Shown here: one piece after another, positions 23,862 to 33,822 of the stretch
Numbering within the stretch: position 1 is the first letter of the stretch
Layout of the letters: the number at the start of each line of letters is the position of its first letter
Source of the DNA: Miscanthus floridulus
Taxonomy: Eukaryota > Streptophyta > Magnoliopsida > Poales > Poaceae
Assembly (NCBI RefSeq): GCF_019320115.1
Contig: NC_089581.1
Coordinates: 65,143,310 to 65,207,309, forward strand
Length of the DNA: 64,000 bases
Direction: 5' to 3'
Program-made: the position numbers and the translations under genes
The notes under the pieces: model-generated
Told to the model about the DNA's origin: nothing
The model's database searches: none
What the model saw: the letters and a program-made list of their open reading frames with translations, nothing else

Positions 23862-25289
23862 TCTATCTTCTCATATTGCAATTTCAGTTTTTCATGCATA
23901 CCGGTAAATGCCAATTTTCATATGTTTGCTGCTTTGGTGTTAATTGTTGTATATGAATTTGCAACCCGAGCTTGAAACCTATATTCATGTTATACTCCAT
24001 GTCCCCACCATGTTATAAAATGCTTTTAGTGTGAGATGTGTTTTAGCCAATGGGGTTCCTATATCCTCTAAAATTGGTCATCGACACATCCTTTTTACCC
24101 TGACTGAAACGCCATCTAATTCATTGTGGTCACTCATTTTTGGTCAACTTATTCCTCAGTCAGTGAATATTTAGCAGAACTGAATAAATTCAATGATTCA
24201 AGTATTCAACTAGTAATTTGACATGGATTCAACGTAATATTGAAGGACGTGTCAATTTTTTCTATTTTCAACACATCAAATTGCTCCACTAGTCTGCAGT
24301 CTGCAGGATATCATACTAATTTGATGCTGACTCGTAAGTCACTAACCCAGCAGTTTCTGTTTGGTAACTTGATGGCAAATTAACAAACCTCACCAGGTTC
24401 ATAAAAGCAAAATAGAACATATAGGTAAATGGAGGAAACCGCCTTTTGGATTTCGGTTTCAGTTATTTTGCTTTAGAGATGAGCTATGAGATACTACCAA
24501 CTCGAGAATTGTGGATGCATATTCTATTTGATTGGGGACCAATAATACTTATATGAAAAAGAGCGCGGTTAGAAAATGGCTGTTGCCGATCTTCATGGCT
24601 AGGATAGTAAAATCAGCACAGCCGAATGAAGTGTGTTAGCCAGGCAGAATCCATCTCCAGAAAATCACTTATGATATTCTTTTAGAGAAGTTTAATATAT
24701 TTACTTTTAGTTTGACCAAATGATTAAATGGTGATGTTACTGTAATCACATAAGTACTTGGCTGTGCAAGAACACTTTTCCAGTTTTCCATCGAGATATG
24801 GGGACAAACTGTGGGATGATGTGCTTGTTTTTGCAATCACCTATGGGCCGTGCAGTGCAGCACCCTGTTGCAGACAATGCACAATTCGATTTGCCGCTGC
24901 TGCCCTTGCTATCACGTGTCCTAGCTGGCGAGAGCTGCAGAGTAGGCGAGTGGGTCATTGCCTAAGCAATATATGTGTCATTTTTTTTTACCATCTGCCT
25001 AAGGATACCGTCTCGTCACCATATCTTTGATATCTAAATTCAAAATTAAGCAATATATATGTGCCATTTTTTATCATCTGATGAGGTCTTCATGAGGGTG
25101 AACTTCGATAAGCAATTTGGCCTACGGTTTGGCTGCGAGGGTCGTCGCGCCTCCCAGACTTACCCATACAGAGACGGCCAGTGATTCGACCATCCGGAAC
25201 TAAGTAAGTAATTTTTGCATGTTAACACTAATTCACAGGTTTTTAAGTTATAACAGAAACTAATATTCAATCTCAATAACTTTGTGCAG
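23862..25289 (+). other. CACTA interior, intron-like
   Basis: AT-rich sequence with few open frames. A donor-like site sits near 23850 and a possible small exon at 25090-25200 (ends near AGTAAG). If the element gene starts with the HD-Zip-like exon, this would be its intron; this is inference. Confidence 0.35.
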
Positions 25290-27284
25290 GGATTGGGAAA
25301 TGGTGATCCCAGGGAGTCACTCTCGCCGAGTAAACGGGATCCTGGGTCTTCTGTGCAGGGCAAACTACCCCGGGATGGTGAGGATCGATGGTGTTGTGCA
25401 GCCCGCCATGAAGTGGTCCCACTGGCACGCCGCCAGCGATCAGACTGATCGAGCTGGCAGGTGTTATAACAGCAAGGCCGACTGGGTGATGAAAGAGCTG
25501 TGGGTACGTGTTCATCGCACTATGCTGATAATAACATCACATTAATTGTATATTACTGACTGTATTTGCTTGTAGGATTACTACACCTTGACGGAGGGAG
25601 TACGTAGGGAGGACGCGGATGACGTGGTGAACAGAGTCTGTGTTCACCGAGTGCAGGACCTCTTCTACGATACAAAGCTCCTGTGTAGAAGAATTTACCA
25701 TGCCCGCAGAGGAAACAGAGTCACCAGAGCGCAGGCAGTGCACCTGCCCCTAACTAAGGAGCAATACTTGACGGCAAACATGAGATTACATCGTCTGTGA
25801 TTAATTGCACTGAAATTGATTTATGATTTGTCATGTGCTCGTGTACGTGCAGGTGCCTCCTGCTTGGTGTGCGGGGATGGACAACTGCTGGGAGGCCATT
25901 GTGGACACGTGGTTGAGTGAGGAGTACGAGCAATATCACGCCGTACGCTCACGTTGCCGTGCGATGATGCAGGGTTCCTCGCACAAACAAGGGCCCACTA
26001 CCCTCAAGGAATATGCAGCCAGATATGTACGCGGATTTCATTTCGTTGTTGCTACGCTAACTTCTGAATGCATAATATCTTATTGTTGTGCTTCCTGCAG
26101 ACGCGGTTCCACCCCGGCCAGGAGTGCGCCTCGTTCAAGGCATATGCCTTGGCACACAAGGGCAAGGCAAAGGACCCCGACCTCGTCTACAACCCGGAGG
26201 ACCCGCCCGAGGCATACAGTAACCTGAGCGTGCACAGTCGCCTCAGCGAGTACACGGCGATGGCGAGAGAGATCCATGGGCCAGAATTTGATCCGAGCAC
26301 CGCTGACCTCGAGGGTGACATCATCATGAGGTTGGGACCAGGTAAGCCACACGGGAGGTACTATATGGGCAACAGCACCATAGACACGGCCAACACTCAG
26401 ACACTCGCCCAGATTAGAGCCCGGAGCACGAGTTCGAGCCCGGGCATACGCCCACGCTCACAGCCCCAGGTGGTAGCACTCCAGGTTAGTTCTGTTGCAT
26501 TCGTTGTCCATTCATTTTCTACCCGTTCTTTATTTGTATTCTAACTATGTGATAAATAATTATAGGCCCAGATTGAAGCCCTGCAGGAGTCACAGCAGGC
26601 CTCACAGAGCCAGTTTCAGGCCCTCCAGCTATCGCACTAGGCCGAGTTGGCACAGGAGAGGGCGCGAGTGCAGGCCCAGCTTGAGGCCTTCCAGCAGTCG
26701 CAGAAGGCCTGGTACGAGTACATGGCCAGCTTTTCTCAGAGCATGGGCCAGCCTCCACCGCCTCCGCCGCCGCCGATGATACCGTTGGTGCCTCCACCTC
26801 CGCGCGACGGCACTCCTGTGAGTCACTCTTCATCTTGAAAGGCTTTTTCAGTTCAGATTGTGCTACAGTCAACACTATCATGTTAGAACCTAGAAGAGAG
26901 TAGGATACATACATGTATAAGTTAGATTATTAGTAATATTATTCAGACCTTGAAAGGCATCATGTTAGGTTCTACATGAGTACATAGGTGTTTGCCCAAT
27001 TCATGTTCAGTCTACTCGACCATGTGTGACGATATCTTGCACATAAAGGAGAACTAAACAGCAACTAACTTGATATGTGTTATCTATTATATGCCTATAT
27101 ATTGATGTCACTGTTAACTGGTCTTTCGAAGGAATATTTGAATTTGGCATACTACCTTATGATTAATTGACAAATATGTTTATTTTCTTTTGCTCCCTCA
27201 TTCCAGGGACCTTCTATAGCTGGATCGAACAACGATCAAGACTTGGACTTGTCTCCGTTTCTCGGTAGGGCTCCGACCATGTGA
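25290..27284 (+). pseudogene. Plant CACTA ORF1-type protein (Transposase_24 / Ptta-En-Spm family)
   Basis: Exons read as 25290-25503, 25576-about 25795, 25853-26026, 26101-26484, 26566-26817 and 27207-27284, mostly with good GT/AG sites. Motifs typical of the family are visible: KWSHWHAASDQ, the tryptophan-containing GMDNCWEAIVDTWLSEEY, and TTLKEYAARYTRFHPGQE. A Gln-rich coiled coil (about 26566-26720) and a proline run follow. The protein is TNPA-like and would bind the subterminal repeats. An in-frame TAG at 26638-26640 truncates the coiled coil, and the donor of exon 2 is unclear. The upstream start exon is uncertain. Confidence 0.72.
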
Positions 27285-27554
27285 CAGGACCATGTTTCAC
27301 TTGTTTGTATATTGAACTTAGAAGTGGGTTGAACTTTGTGGACTTTGGACATGTTGATGGTGTTTGTGGACTTTGCATTGTGCTTGTGACATTTGTTGTA
27401 GCTATATGTTGGTTATAATGAGTGGATGTGACATTTCTGGACATATATGTGATATATATTGTCTATCTGTTGGTAACTGTGATATTCTGTTATAATTGTT
27501 GTTAATTGTGGCTGGATATGCACTGAAACAAACAAAAAAAAATACTGTGGACAA

Positions 27555-28110
27555 GTTTTACCGAGTGTAACACTCGGTAATGGTGATGTTTACCGAGTGT
27601 TACACTCGGTAAAACAGAGAACAGAACCAAATTGGTTCTGATTCTGTTAATTTTGCCGAGTGTGCCATTTTTTACCGAGTGCCACGACCCCACTCGGATA
27701 TATGTGCCATTTTTTACCGAGTGGAACACTCGGTAAATGAGTTACATGTTTACCGAGTGTTACCGGTACACTCGGTAAACTATATTAGGAAAAAAATATT
27801 TGCGGAATTGTTTTAATCATGAAAATGGTTATCTGTTTACCGAGTGCTATGTCTAACACTCGGTAAACGACGCCGTTAACGGCAAGCTTGGGGACTAACG
27901 ACCGTCACGTCGTAGTTGTTTACCGAGTGCCGGCGTAGCACTCGGTAAAATTTATTCTCCGAGTGCCCCGTTAGTTGACACTCGGTAAACTAACTTTACC
28001 GAGTCGTTATTTACCGAGTCATGTTTACCGAGTGTGGCACTCGGTAAAAAATTTACCGAGTGTTTATCCATATTTGCCGAGTGTTTGTCACACTCGGTAA
28101 TTAATCAGTA
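27555..28110. repeat. Right subterminal ACCGAGTG/CACTCGGT repeats
   Basis: About fifteen copies in direct and inverted order, with spacers from 3 to 20 bases. Several form perfect hairpins such as TTTACCGAGTGTTACACTCG. They mirror the left subterminal array and end within 10 bases of the right CACTA terminus. Confidence 0.88.
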
Positions 28111-28569
28111 TCCCGTAGTGACTGGGGGCTTCTCCCCGGACATCATCGGCGACGGTAGCTTCAGGTTCGTCTACCGCGCTGTGCTCCCCGACGGCGCAGC
28201 GGTGGCCGTGATGCACCTCTACGGCGACGGCGATGCGGGGCCGGCAACCGCGAGTTCCGCGCCGAGCTGGAGGTGCTGGGCAGCCTGAGCCACCCGAACC
28301 TCACGCGCCTGCTGGGCTACTGCGTCGCCAACCGCGACCGCATCCTCGTCTACGAGCTCCTCGAGAGCGGCAGCCTCGACGCCTGCCTCCACAGTGGCGG
28401 CACCGAGACGCTGCCCTGGCCTGCGCGGCTCGCCGATCCGAAGCAGCACGGCGAACGCAGCCACGGCTAAGGCCGAAATCGGCAGAGCCCGCCGCTGGCG
28501 ACTCCGCGGCCAGCTGCCTCCAGTGCGGCCTCTCGTGAGGGAGAAGAGGCAGTGGAGCTTCCGCCGGCC

Positions 28570-29163
28570 GGGCGCAGGGACGGGCGTGGGCGTGTCCGGT
28601 GGCGCACAGGGACACGGCCCGCTCGCGTCCTCGTCGTCGCACTGCTTCTCCGAGGTCGAGGTGCATGTCGTCGTCGTGGCGCAGGAGTAGGACTTGCAGC
28701 AGCAGGTCGCAGCCGCAGCCGCCGTCGTCCCTGAGGCCACGCTCTGTATTCATGCAATACTACCGCAAAAATACACGGAAACATTAATCTTTGTCCCCTC
28801 TTAACTTCGAATCCGTTTAGTTTTGGCACAAGAGGTAGTAACAAATGTTGTAGAGCTACACGAGATCTCCAACTTTGCTTAAAGTGCCAAAGTCTAATTC
28901 GGTATGGTTGGAGAGATACAAGCTTTCAAAGTGGGGTGGCGCGGCGCCGTCCACCGGCTTCTGCTGGCGGGGCCGCGGGGCTGCGGCTGGCCTGCATGGC
29001 CACGGTATCGTGCCACGTCAGCACCAGAAGCCAACCTGGAGTAGTATGGACCTAGATGATACGGCGTACAAAGTTTATTTATGGACAAAAAAATCACTTT
29101 GAAAATTGATGGACCTAACCGAAACTTCCTCACAAGTTAATGGACGACTGATGCATTTAGCTC
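28570..29163. repeat. Right terminal inverted repeat of the Pack-MULE
   Basis: Inverted partner of 20919-21515. Followed immediately by the target duplication TAAAATATG. Confidence 0.85.
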
Positions 29164-29307
29164 TAAAATATGGAACCACCAAATACTTACATCAACCTAC
29201 AAGATGCCTTAGACATGAATGTTCAAAGTCCTTTTGTCTTCTTTCTTGCAATTTCTCTGGACACTGATCCGGTGGGTCTGCTTATCTTTTCCAAATGATG
29301 TATTTTT

Positions 29308-29482
29308 CAAGGTTTTAAATAGCTGGCTAAACCATTTAACTTTCTATGTCTCAAAACACCGACTATAGCGGACTATAGCGGCAGTTAAGGGCTAGCATGT
29401 ATATAGAAAAACTTAGTTAAATCCTTCTCAAACAGCTATAACCAGAGATAGCGAAGGCTATAGCCGGAGATTTAAAACCTTA
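29308..29482. mobile_element. MITE with AAGGTTTTAAAT ends
   Basis: Inverted ends AAGGTTTTAAAT/ATTTAAAACCTT enclose about 175 bases with internal CTATAGC repeats. TATTTTT occurs at 29301-29307 and 29483-29489 as a likely target duplication of a hAT-type MITE. Confidence 0.6.
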
Positions 29483-29699
29483 TATTTTTGCCAGAGTTCT
29501 TTTAATCTTTTTACTAATTTATTATAATTGACGTACGGTGTGGCTGAAAATATTTGTAACTTCTTCTCATCGTTCTTATGTAATAAAGGATATAAAATAA
29601 CAGGTACCTATATATTTTCATTGCCCAATATTAATGTTGTTGTCTTGAACCATTGTTGTTTGAGTAACTACAGACAATAAAACTTAACATTGCATATGG

Positions 29700-29754
29700 G
29701 ACGGAGCCCCAGCAAATGCCTAACCCCCGCAGCATTGCCGCGGGTTCCTGCTAG
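29700..29754 (+). mobile_element. Helitron-like 3' terminus
   Basis: A CCCGC...GCGGG hairpin (about 29726-29744) is followed by a short spacer and CTAG then T at about 29751-29755. This is the classic Helitron end: a hairpin some 10 bases before CTRR, inserted next to T. The 5' TC end was not located, so the element's extent to the left is unknown. Confidence 0.45.
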
Positions 29755-30302
29755 TAGAAAATTATTAATGTCAAAGCAGAATGCAAATTGTAATGATTCT
29801 TTTGATACAACCAAGGTAAATTCCGTCGAATAATGGTAACGGATAGCTCTATTAAACATCGATGTTTGTCATAAAAACGTACCGTTTTAGAAAAATGATT
29901 AAACCTTAAAAAACTACTTCCTCGTTCTAAATTCTAAATTATTAGTTGTTTTAGATATTCTGGTTCATTGACTGTGTGCTAACACTACGGTACAAATCAT
30001 ATTATGAAATCAGACTCTAAATGTATTTCTAAGCATTCATATTTTCAATCTAAGGCAATACCATAAAGAAAAAAAAAGTTAAAATGTTGGAACAATACAT
30101 AAATCTCATCATGGGATATTCCGACCTGACATGAACAAATTATGCAAGTGTGAAACAGAAAACATACATAATAGATTACCACTTCTTAGGGGACTAAACA
30201 TAGCCCAACAAACATAGCTTATCAGGAAAGGAACAAATGAAACTATCGACTTGCAAAACTATTCCCAACGGAGTTAACAAAGTAGGAAATAAGTGTAATC
30301 AC

Positions 30303-30411
30303 CTCCTCCTGGTCCGCGGTGCCAGATGACATGGATGATAACATCAGGCCAAGAATCAATAGTGGTGCAAGAAAATTCTGCAGCCGTTTCATAGCATTTT
30401 CTTGGAAATTT
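30303..30411 (-). pseudogene. FTSH: Mitochondrial FtsH (m-AAA protease) exon fragment
   Basis: A single exon-sized piece on the minus strand reads NFQENAMKRLQNFLAPLLIL then GLMLSSMSSGTADQEE. It has an acceptor-like CAG before and a GT donor after. This resembles the first transmembrane segment of plant mitochondrial FtsH3/8/10 proteases, which degrade unassembled inner-membrane proteins. No other FtsH exon is visible nearby, so it is a captured or dispersed fragment. The carrier is not clear; a Helitron end lies 550 bases away. Confidence 0.6.
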
Positions 30412-30433
30412 CTGATGAGGACATCACTCCTTA

Positions 30434-30616
30434 ATGGATGTACCCTCTGATCCTCCAACCATTATGCAAGGTCCAATGACCCGAACTCGAATGCGACCAT
30501 TAAATTTAGAGGTTAGCTCGTTTTTAAACGATTCTTTTCATAGTTTTGAAAATAGATTTCTACCTAATGATGTTATCTTGCTTAGGAACATTGGATTTAT
30601 AGCGGCGACCGTTTAA
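30434..30616 (+). pseudogene. Ty3/gypsy polyprotein tail remnant
   Basis: The frame reads GPMTRTRMRPLNLEVSSFL and later DVILLRNIGF, matching the short tail between integrase and 3' LTR of some grass gypsy elements (G-P-M/L-T-R-x-R-A/M-x-x-L-N). It stops at 30614-30616. Only this piece is kept. Confidence 0.55.
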
Positions 30617-31870
30617 TGACAGATTGATTTAAAGCAAAACTCAAACCCTAATATGGATGGCGGCTACTGATTATATAGTCTAAAAGCGGCGTCCAAGGAC
30701 CCCTATTCACGTCCCTAGGTGTCCCAACGTGTTGTAAGACCCAACAGCCCAAAAGACGGCGACGCAACACCTTATCGCACCTGAAAGATTCTAGACATCC
30801 ACTTGTTTTGATGATTCTTGTTGATTCTGAAGGAATTTTGATCTGGGATCAATTCCATTGGTTAGATTATGAAATTGCCTTTCCATTGATAGGTGGAGCA
30901 TCGAGAACGGAGTCTATATAAGTGCGGGGCATTTGTTTTACTACAGACTGCTCTTGAAGTCCAAGATGGACTCGAACTTGATATGGATTGAGCCTCCAAC
31001 TTAATTTGGAGGTCCATACTAGCCTCCTAAGATGGTGGCCAAGGAGGAAGATGTCCAAGTGCTTCCCTGGTGTGTTCTCCATATATTGTGCTTGTAAGAA
31101 TAGGTCGCTAACAATCACTCATGTAGTTTTCACCCATGTTGATGCCAACATTGTCTTTTGTAGGGCCCTCATCTTCTAGATTAATACCAATAATGTTGTC
31201 TTATGTGGAACCCTCATCTTTTGGAGTAATGATAGTTGGATCCTCCCAACTCCTCTAAATCTCTTGGAGTGACCTTCACTTTGATTTTATTAACTCGTTT
31301 TCTCTTTCTCCTTTTCTCACTCCCTGGAATTTAGAGAAATAATTAGTTTGTAAAAGTAATATAACAAGACAATAGCAACTTGAATAATGAGTTAATGACT
31401 AATGAGTACCAGTCTTGCAATTACACGATTAGTCTTCACACAATTTGTTAGAAAATTCATGAATCACGAATGCGGGATGCTGCGATGACAATTGGCGATC
31501 TGCTCTTCACTTCAGCCGAGTTGATCACCATGCAGACGTCTAAGTTTCCATTCCTTCCGTTGGTGCCTTGGTTGTTGGCCGTTGCATGTCGGTCAAATTG
31601 GGGCCTGGCAGCGTCGTGGCGACTCAGAAGTCAGAACTGGTGGGCAGCAGGTGACGACACAAGGTTAAGGCGTTGAGGACTCGCGGTCAAAAGAAGAAGT
31701 TGAATTGTTGCTCAGTCACTGTGCTCTGTGTCGAAGCTGAATCATTGTTGTGCTACTTGTGTGTTGCATCCTTGGGGGGAGGGGAGAGGCGGGGGCTTGT
31801 ATCTAAACCCGGTAGTGAGATTGATGTTGTCTTTGGCGGTTGATGTCTAGAGATAGCTGCAAAACATGGG
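30617..31870. other. Probable LTR remnants, no gene
   Basis: Follows the gypsy tail directly and may be part of its LTR: it has a TATATAAG-like box near 30913 and GT-rich stretches. No second LTR or clean end was found. The short forward frame at 31470-31676 has no recognisable domain. Confidence 0.35.
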
Positions 31871-32159
31871 TTGTCGCTAGGGTGAAAATGTCCGAAACGG
31901 TATTACAAAACGATCAATAAAGGATTTTTCTATATTTGTGAAATTGTTGAATACAAAAAATGGTTGTGAAACCAGTTGAAAATAACCGATTTTTTTGTTT
32001 GGCTACATTTGAAAATGGTAAAAAATGGTATCATAATATAGAAAAAAGAAAGGGGATCTTTTACAATGGTTGAGAAAGTACCTTGGTACCTCTAGGTACT
32101 TTCATTTTTTCTATTTTGAGCTAAACTAATTGATAAACATTATTTATTAAATATAATTA

Positions 32160-32502
32160 GTGATGTTGAGGGTATTTTTGTAACTTTGCCGTCCACTTCG
32201 CCATGCAAGGACGATGAGGCGTAGCATCCCGCCGCATCGTGTCCCGCTGACGGTTCCGACGTCGAGGGGGAGGCGGCAACACGTGGGTGCGCTCGCCGTT
32301 CGGTAGCATCCTGCCGCCATCTTATGGAGCAGCTTGTCATCTCCCTCATGCTCGTGGTCAACGTCGCCGTAAAGGTCTGGCAAGAGGGCGAGAGGCCAAC
32401 ACAGAAGGCGCGCTCGATGTGCTGTAGCCTGCAGCCGATCCGGTCCCACTGCGCTGCCATGCTGCGAGACGCCGCCTTGCTCCCCACATATGCTCCCGGT
32501 CT
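32160..32502 (-). other. GC-rich, gene-like segment, unidentified
   Basis: Open on the minus strand across most of its length but with no recognised motif. It continues at 36929 once the CACTA element is removed. Confidence 0.3.
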
Positions 32503-32514
32503 CACTACTGGAAT

Positions 32515-32885
32515 CTCGCATTTTTCTGTGCGTGCAAAAACCCACAGAAAAATGTGAATACCGTTAGAAAAATATTTTTCTGACGGTGTACCCTCAGAAA
32601 AATACCCAAAGAAATATAATTACAGAAAAATCAAATTTTTTTGTGGGTTCGCCGTCAGAAATAATTTTTCTGTGGGTATTACACGCACAGAAAAATTACG
32701 TTCGCCTAGATTAAAACTAATTTTTCTGTGTGTTAATCCATACAGAAAAAAGAAATAAACGCACAGAAAAACACGTTTTTTCTGTCGGTCCAGGTGAACT
32801 CACAGAAAAATTCATTTCGCCCAGATTAAAAAAAATATTTCTATGTAGCCAGCCTCACAGAAAAAAAGAGTTGAACACAGAAAAA
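32515..32885. repeat. Left subterminal TTTTTCTGTG/CACAGAAAAA repeats
   Basis: About fourteen copies in both orientations, many as hairpins around short spacers. The motif differs completely from the ACCGAGTG motif of the CACTA element at 22255, so the two elements belong to different families with presumably different binding proteins. Confidence 0.85.
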
Positions 32886-33017
32886 AAATTATTTTAAAAT
32901 AGTAGCAATAGCATATTAAAATATATATTTTCCATACAGTGATTTCTGTGCATGACCAACAAGGTTTCATTCAAATAATACACAAATCGGTAGTTCATCA
33001 TGAATGGAGTCAACACT

Positions 33018-33822
33018 TGCTCTCTCTCAAATAGTTTCTTTCCAAGTGGACCAACAGCTGATTCATTTACTGGTTTGTCATTGAATGATCTACAAACAAA
33101 CATGGAAGTTACTTGAATGATTTGCAGGCACTTGAATGATCTAAGGTCAATACCAGAACAAGATTCAAATATACTATTGTTTAAGTAATGGAGAAATCCA
33201 GTAATACCCGAGTCAAGCTTTAACTCAGGTGTATTCAATACTTTCCCAAGAGACCACATCAATGCACCATAAACTCTCATAAGCTGCATGTCAATGAGAA
33301 AAGGACTATTAATATGTAGAGCAAAACAAAGAAAAATATCCCATCACGAGTTAAGACACAAAAAGATCCACAAATACTACCTGTTGAGTGTCTACTTGAT
33401 CTGCCTTGTTCAAAACTACACGTATTTTATCATCATGTCCACGTAATGATCCAATGACACGTTTGAACTCATCGCTGATGTCAAGCTTATGAGGATCAAA
33501 CAGAAGAAGAATAAGATCACACTTCGCAGCAAACCATGATGTCACGCCAGTGAACTCATAGCTGCATTGCTTGTGTTGCTTTTCACCAGAAAGAACACCA
33601 GGTGTGTCAACAAATGTGATATGCTCTAGCAGCTTCAAGGTAAATGTTTGGTATCAATTTCTAGATTACATGCCTTTTAGGTTTTCACTTGCATCAAAAT
33701 TAAATCTTACTGGATGTCGCATCTGAGAGCACTCAAACTTGGATAAAAATGCAGTCCCAAATGTTGTAAGACCGCTAAAAGGCATGTCAGCCTGAACAAC
33801 AATAGTATTTCCAGGAATAGTC
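33018..33822 (-). pseudogene. EHD1: EHD1-like (EH-domain dynamin-family GTPase) fragment
   Basis: Four exons on the minus strand: 33822-33711 (IPGNTIVVQADMPFSGLTTF), 33632-33381 (LLEHITFVDTPGVLSGEKQ to NKADQVDTQQ), 33283-about 33225 (LMRVYGALMWSLGKVLNTPE) and 33089-33018 (SFNDKPVNESAVGPLGKK). The G3 motif DTPG and G4 motif NKAD of the GTPase are intact. EHD proteins remodel endocytic membranes and recycle cargo. The P-loop exon, EH domain and C-terminus are missing. The donor after NTPE is weak (GAGTTAAAG). Introns are retained, so capture was from genomic DNA. It could give antisense or sense transcripts but not an active GTPase. Confidence 0.92.

Larger units (their letters stand above)
22255..28120 (+). 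mobile_element. CACTA (En/Spm-type) transposon, 5.9 kb
   Basis: Ends read CACTACCGGAGACTG (left) and, inverted, CACTACGGGATACTG (right). A 3-bp target duplication ACT lies at 22252-22254 and 28121-28123. Subterminal regions are packed with TTTACCGAGTG/CACTCGGTAAA palindromes. Inside are an HD-Zip fragment and a Transposase_24-like gene. The catalytic TNP2/Transposase_21 protein was not found, so mobility would depend on another copy. Confidence 0.93.
22160..28440 (+). pseudogene. Receptor-like kinase fragment, split by a CACTA element
   Basis: The left piece (22160-22254) ends LADLAAAT. The right piece (28121-28440) resumes GGFSPDIIGDGSFRFVYRAV, and the two fit in one frame when the CACTA element and one copy of ACT are removed. 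It is the start of a plant receptor kinase domain. The glycine loop has lost its third Gly (GDGSFR) and the VAIK lysine is Met (VAVMHL). One extra base near 28240 shifts the frame before NREFRAELEVLGSLSHPNL. Recognisable sequence ends after LPWPARL. Dead as a kinase by residues and by frame. Confidence 0.85.
20919..29163 (+). mobile_element. Pack-MULE carrying HAK and receptor-kinase fragments
   Basis: Long terminal inverted repeats (about 20919-21515 and 28570-29163) start GAGTTAAATGCATC and GAGCTAAATGCATC. They are flanked by a perfect 9-bp direct repeat TAAAATATG at 20910-20918 and 29164-29172, the signature of Mutator-like transposition. The original element was about 2.4 kb; the rest is a CACTA element (22255-28120) that landed inside it. 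The cargo is two exons of a HAK potassium transporter and part of a receptor kinase, joined head to tail. No MURA-type transposase is present, so it is non-autonomous. Confidence 0.9.

Noticed and set aside
28219..28844. Minus-strand frames of 125-173 residues
   Set aside because: Shadow frames of the kinase fragment and of the GC-rich part of the Pack-MULE inverted repeat.
31800..31815. CCGGTAGTG as a further CACTA right end
   Set aside because: Only nine bases match, with no subterminal repeats and no partner end.
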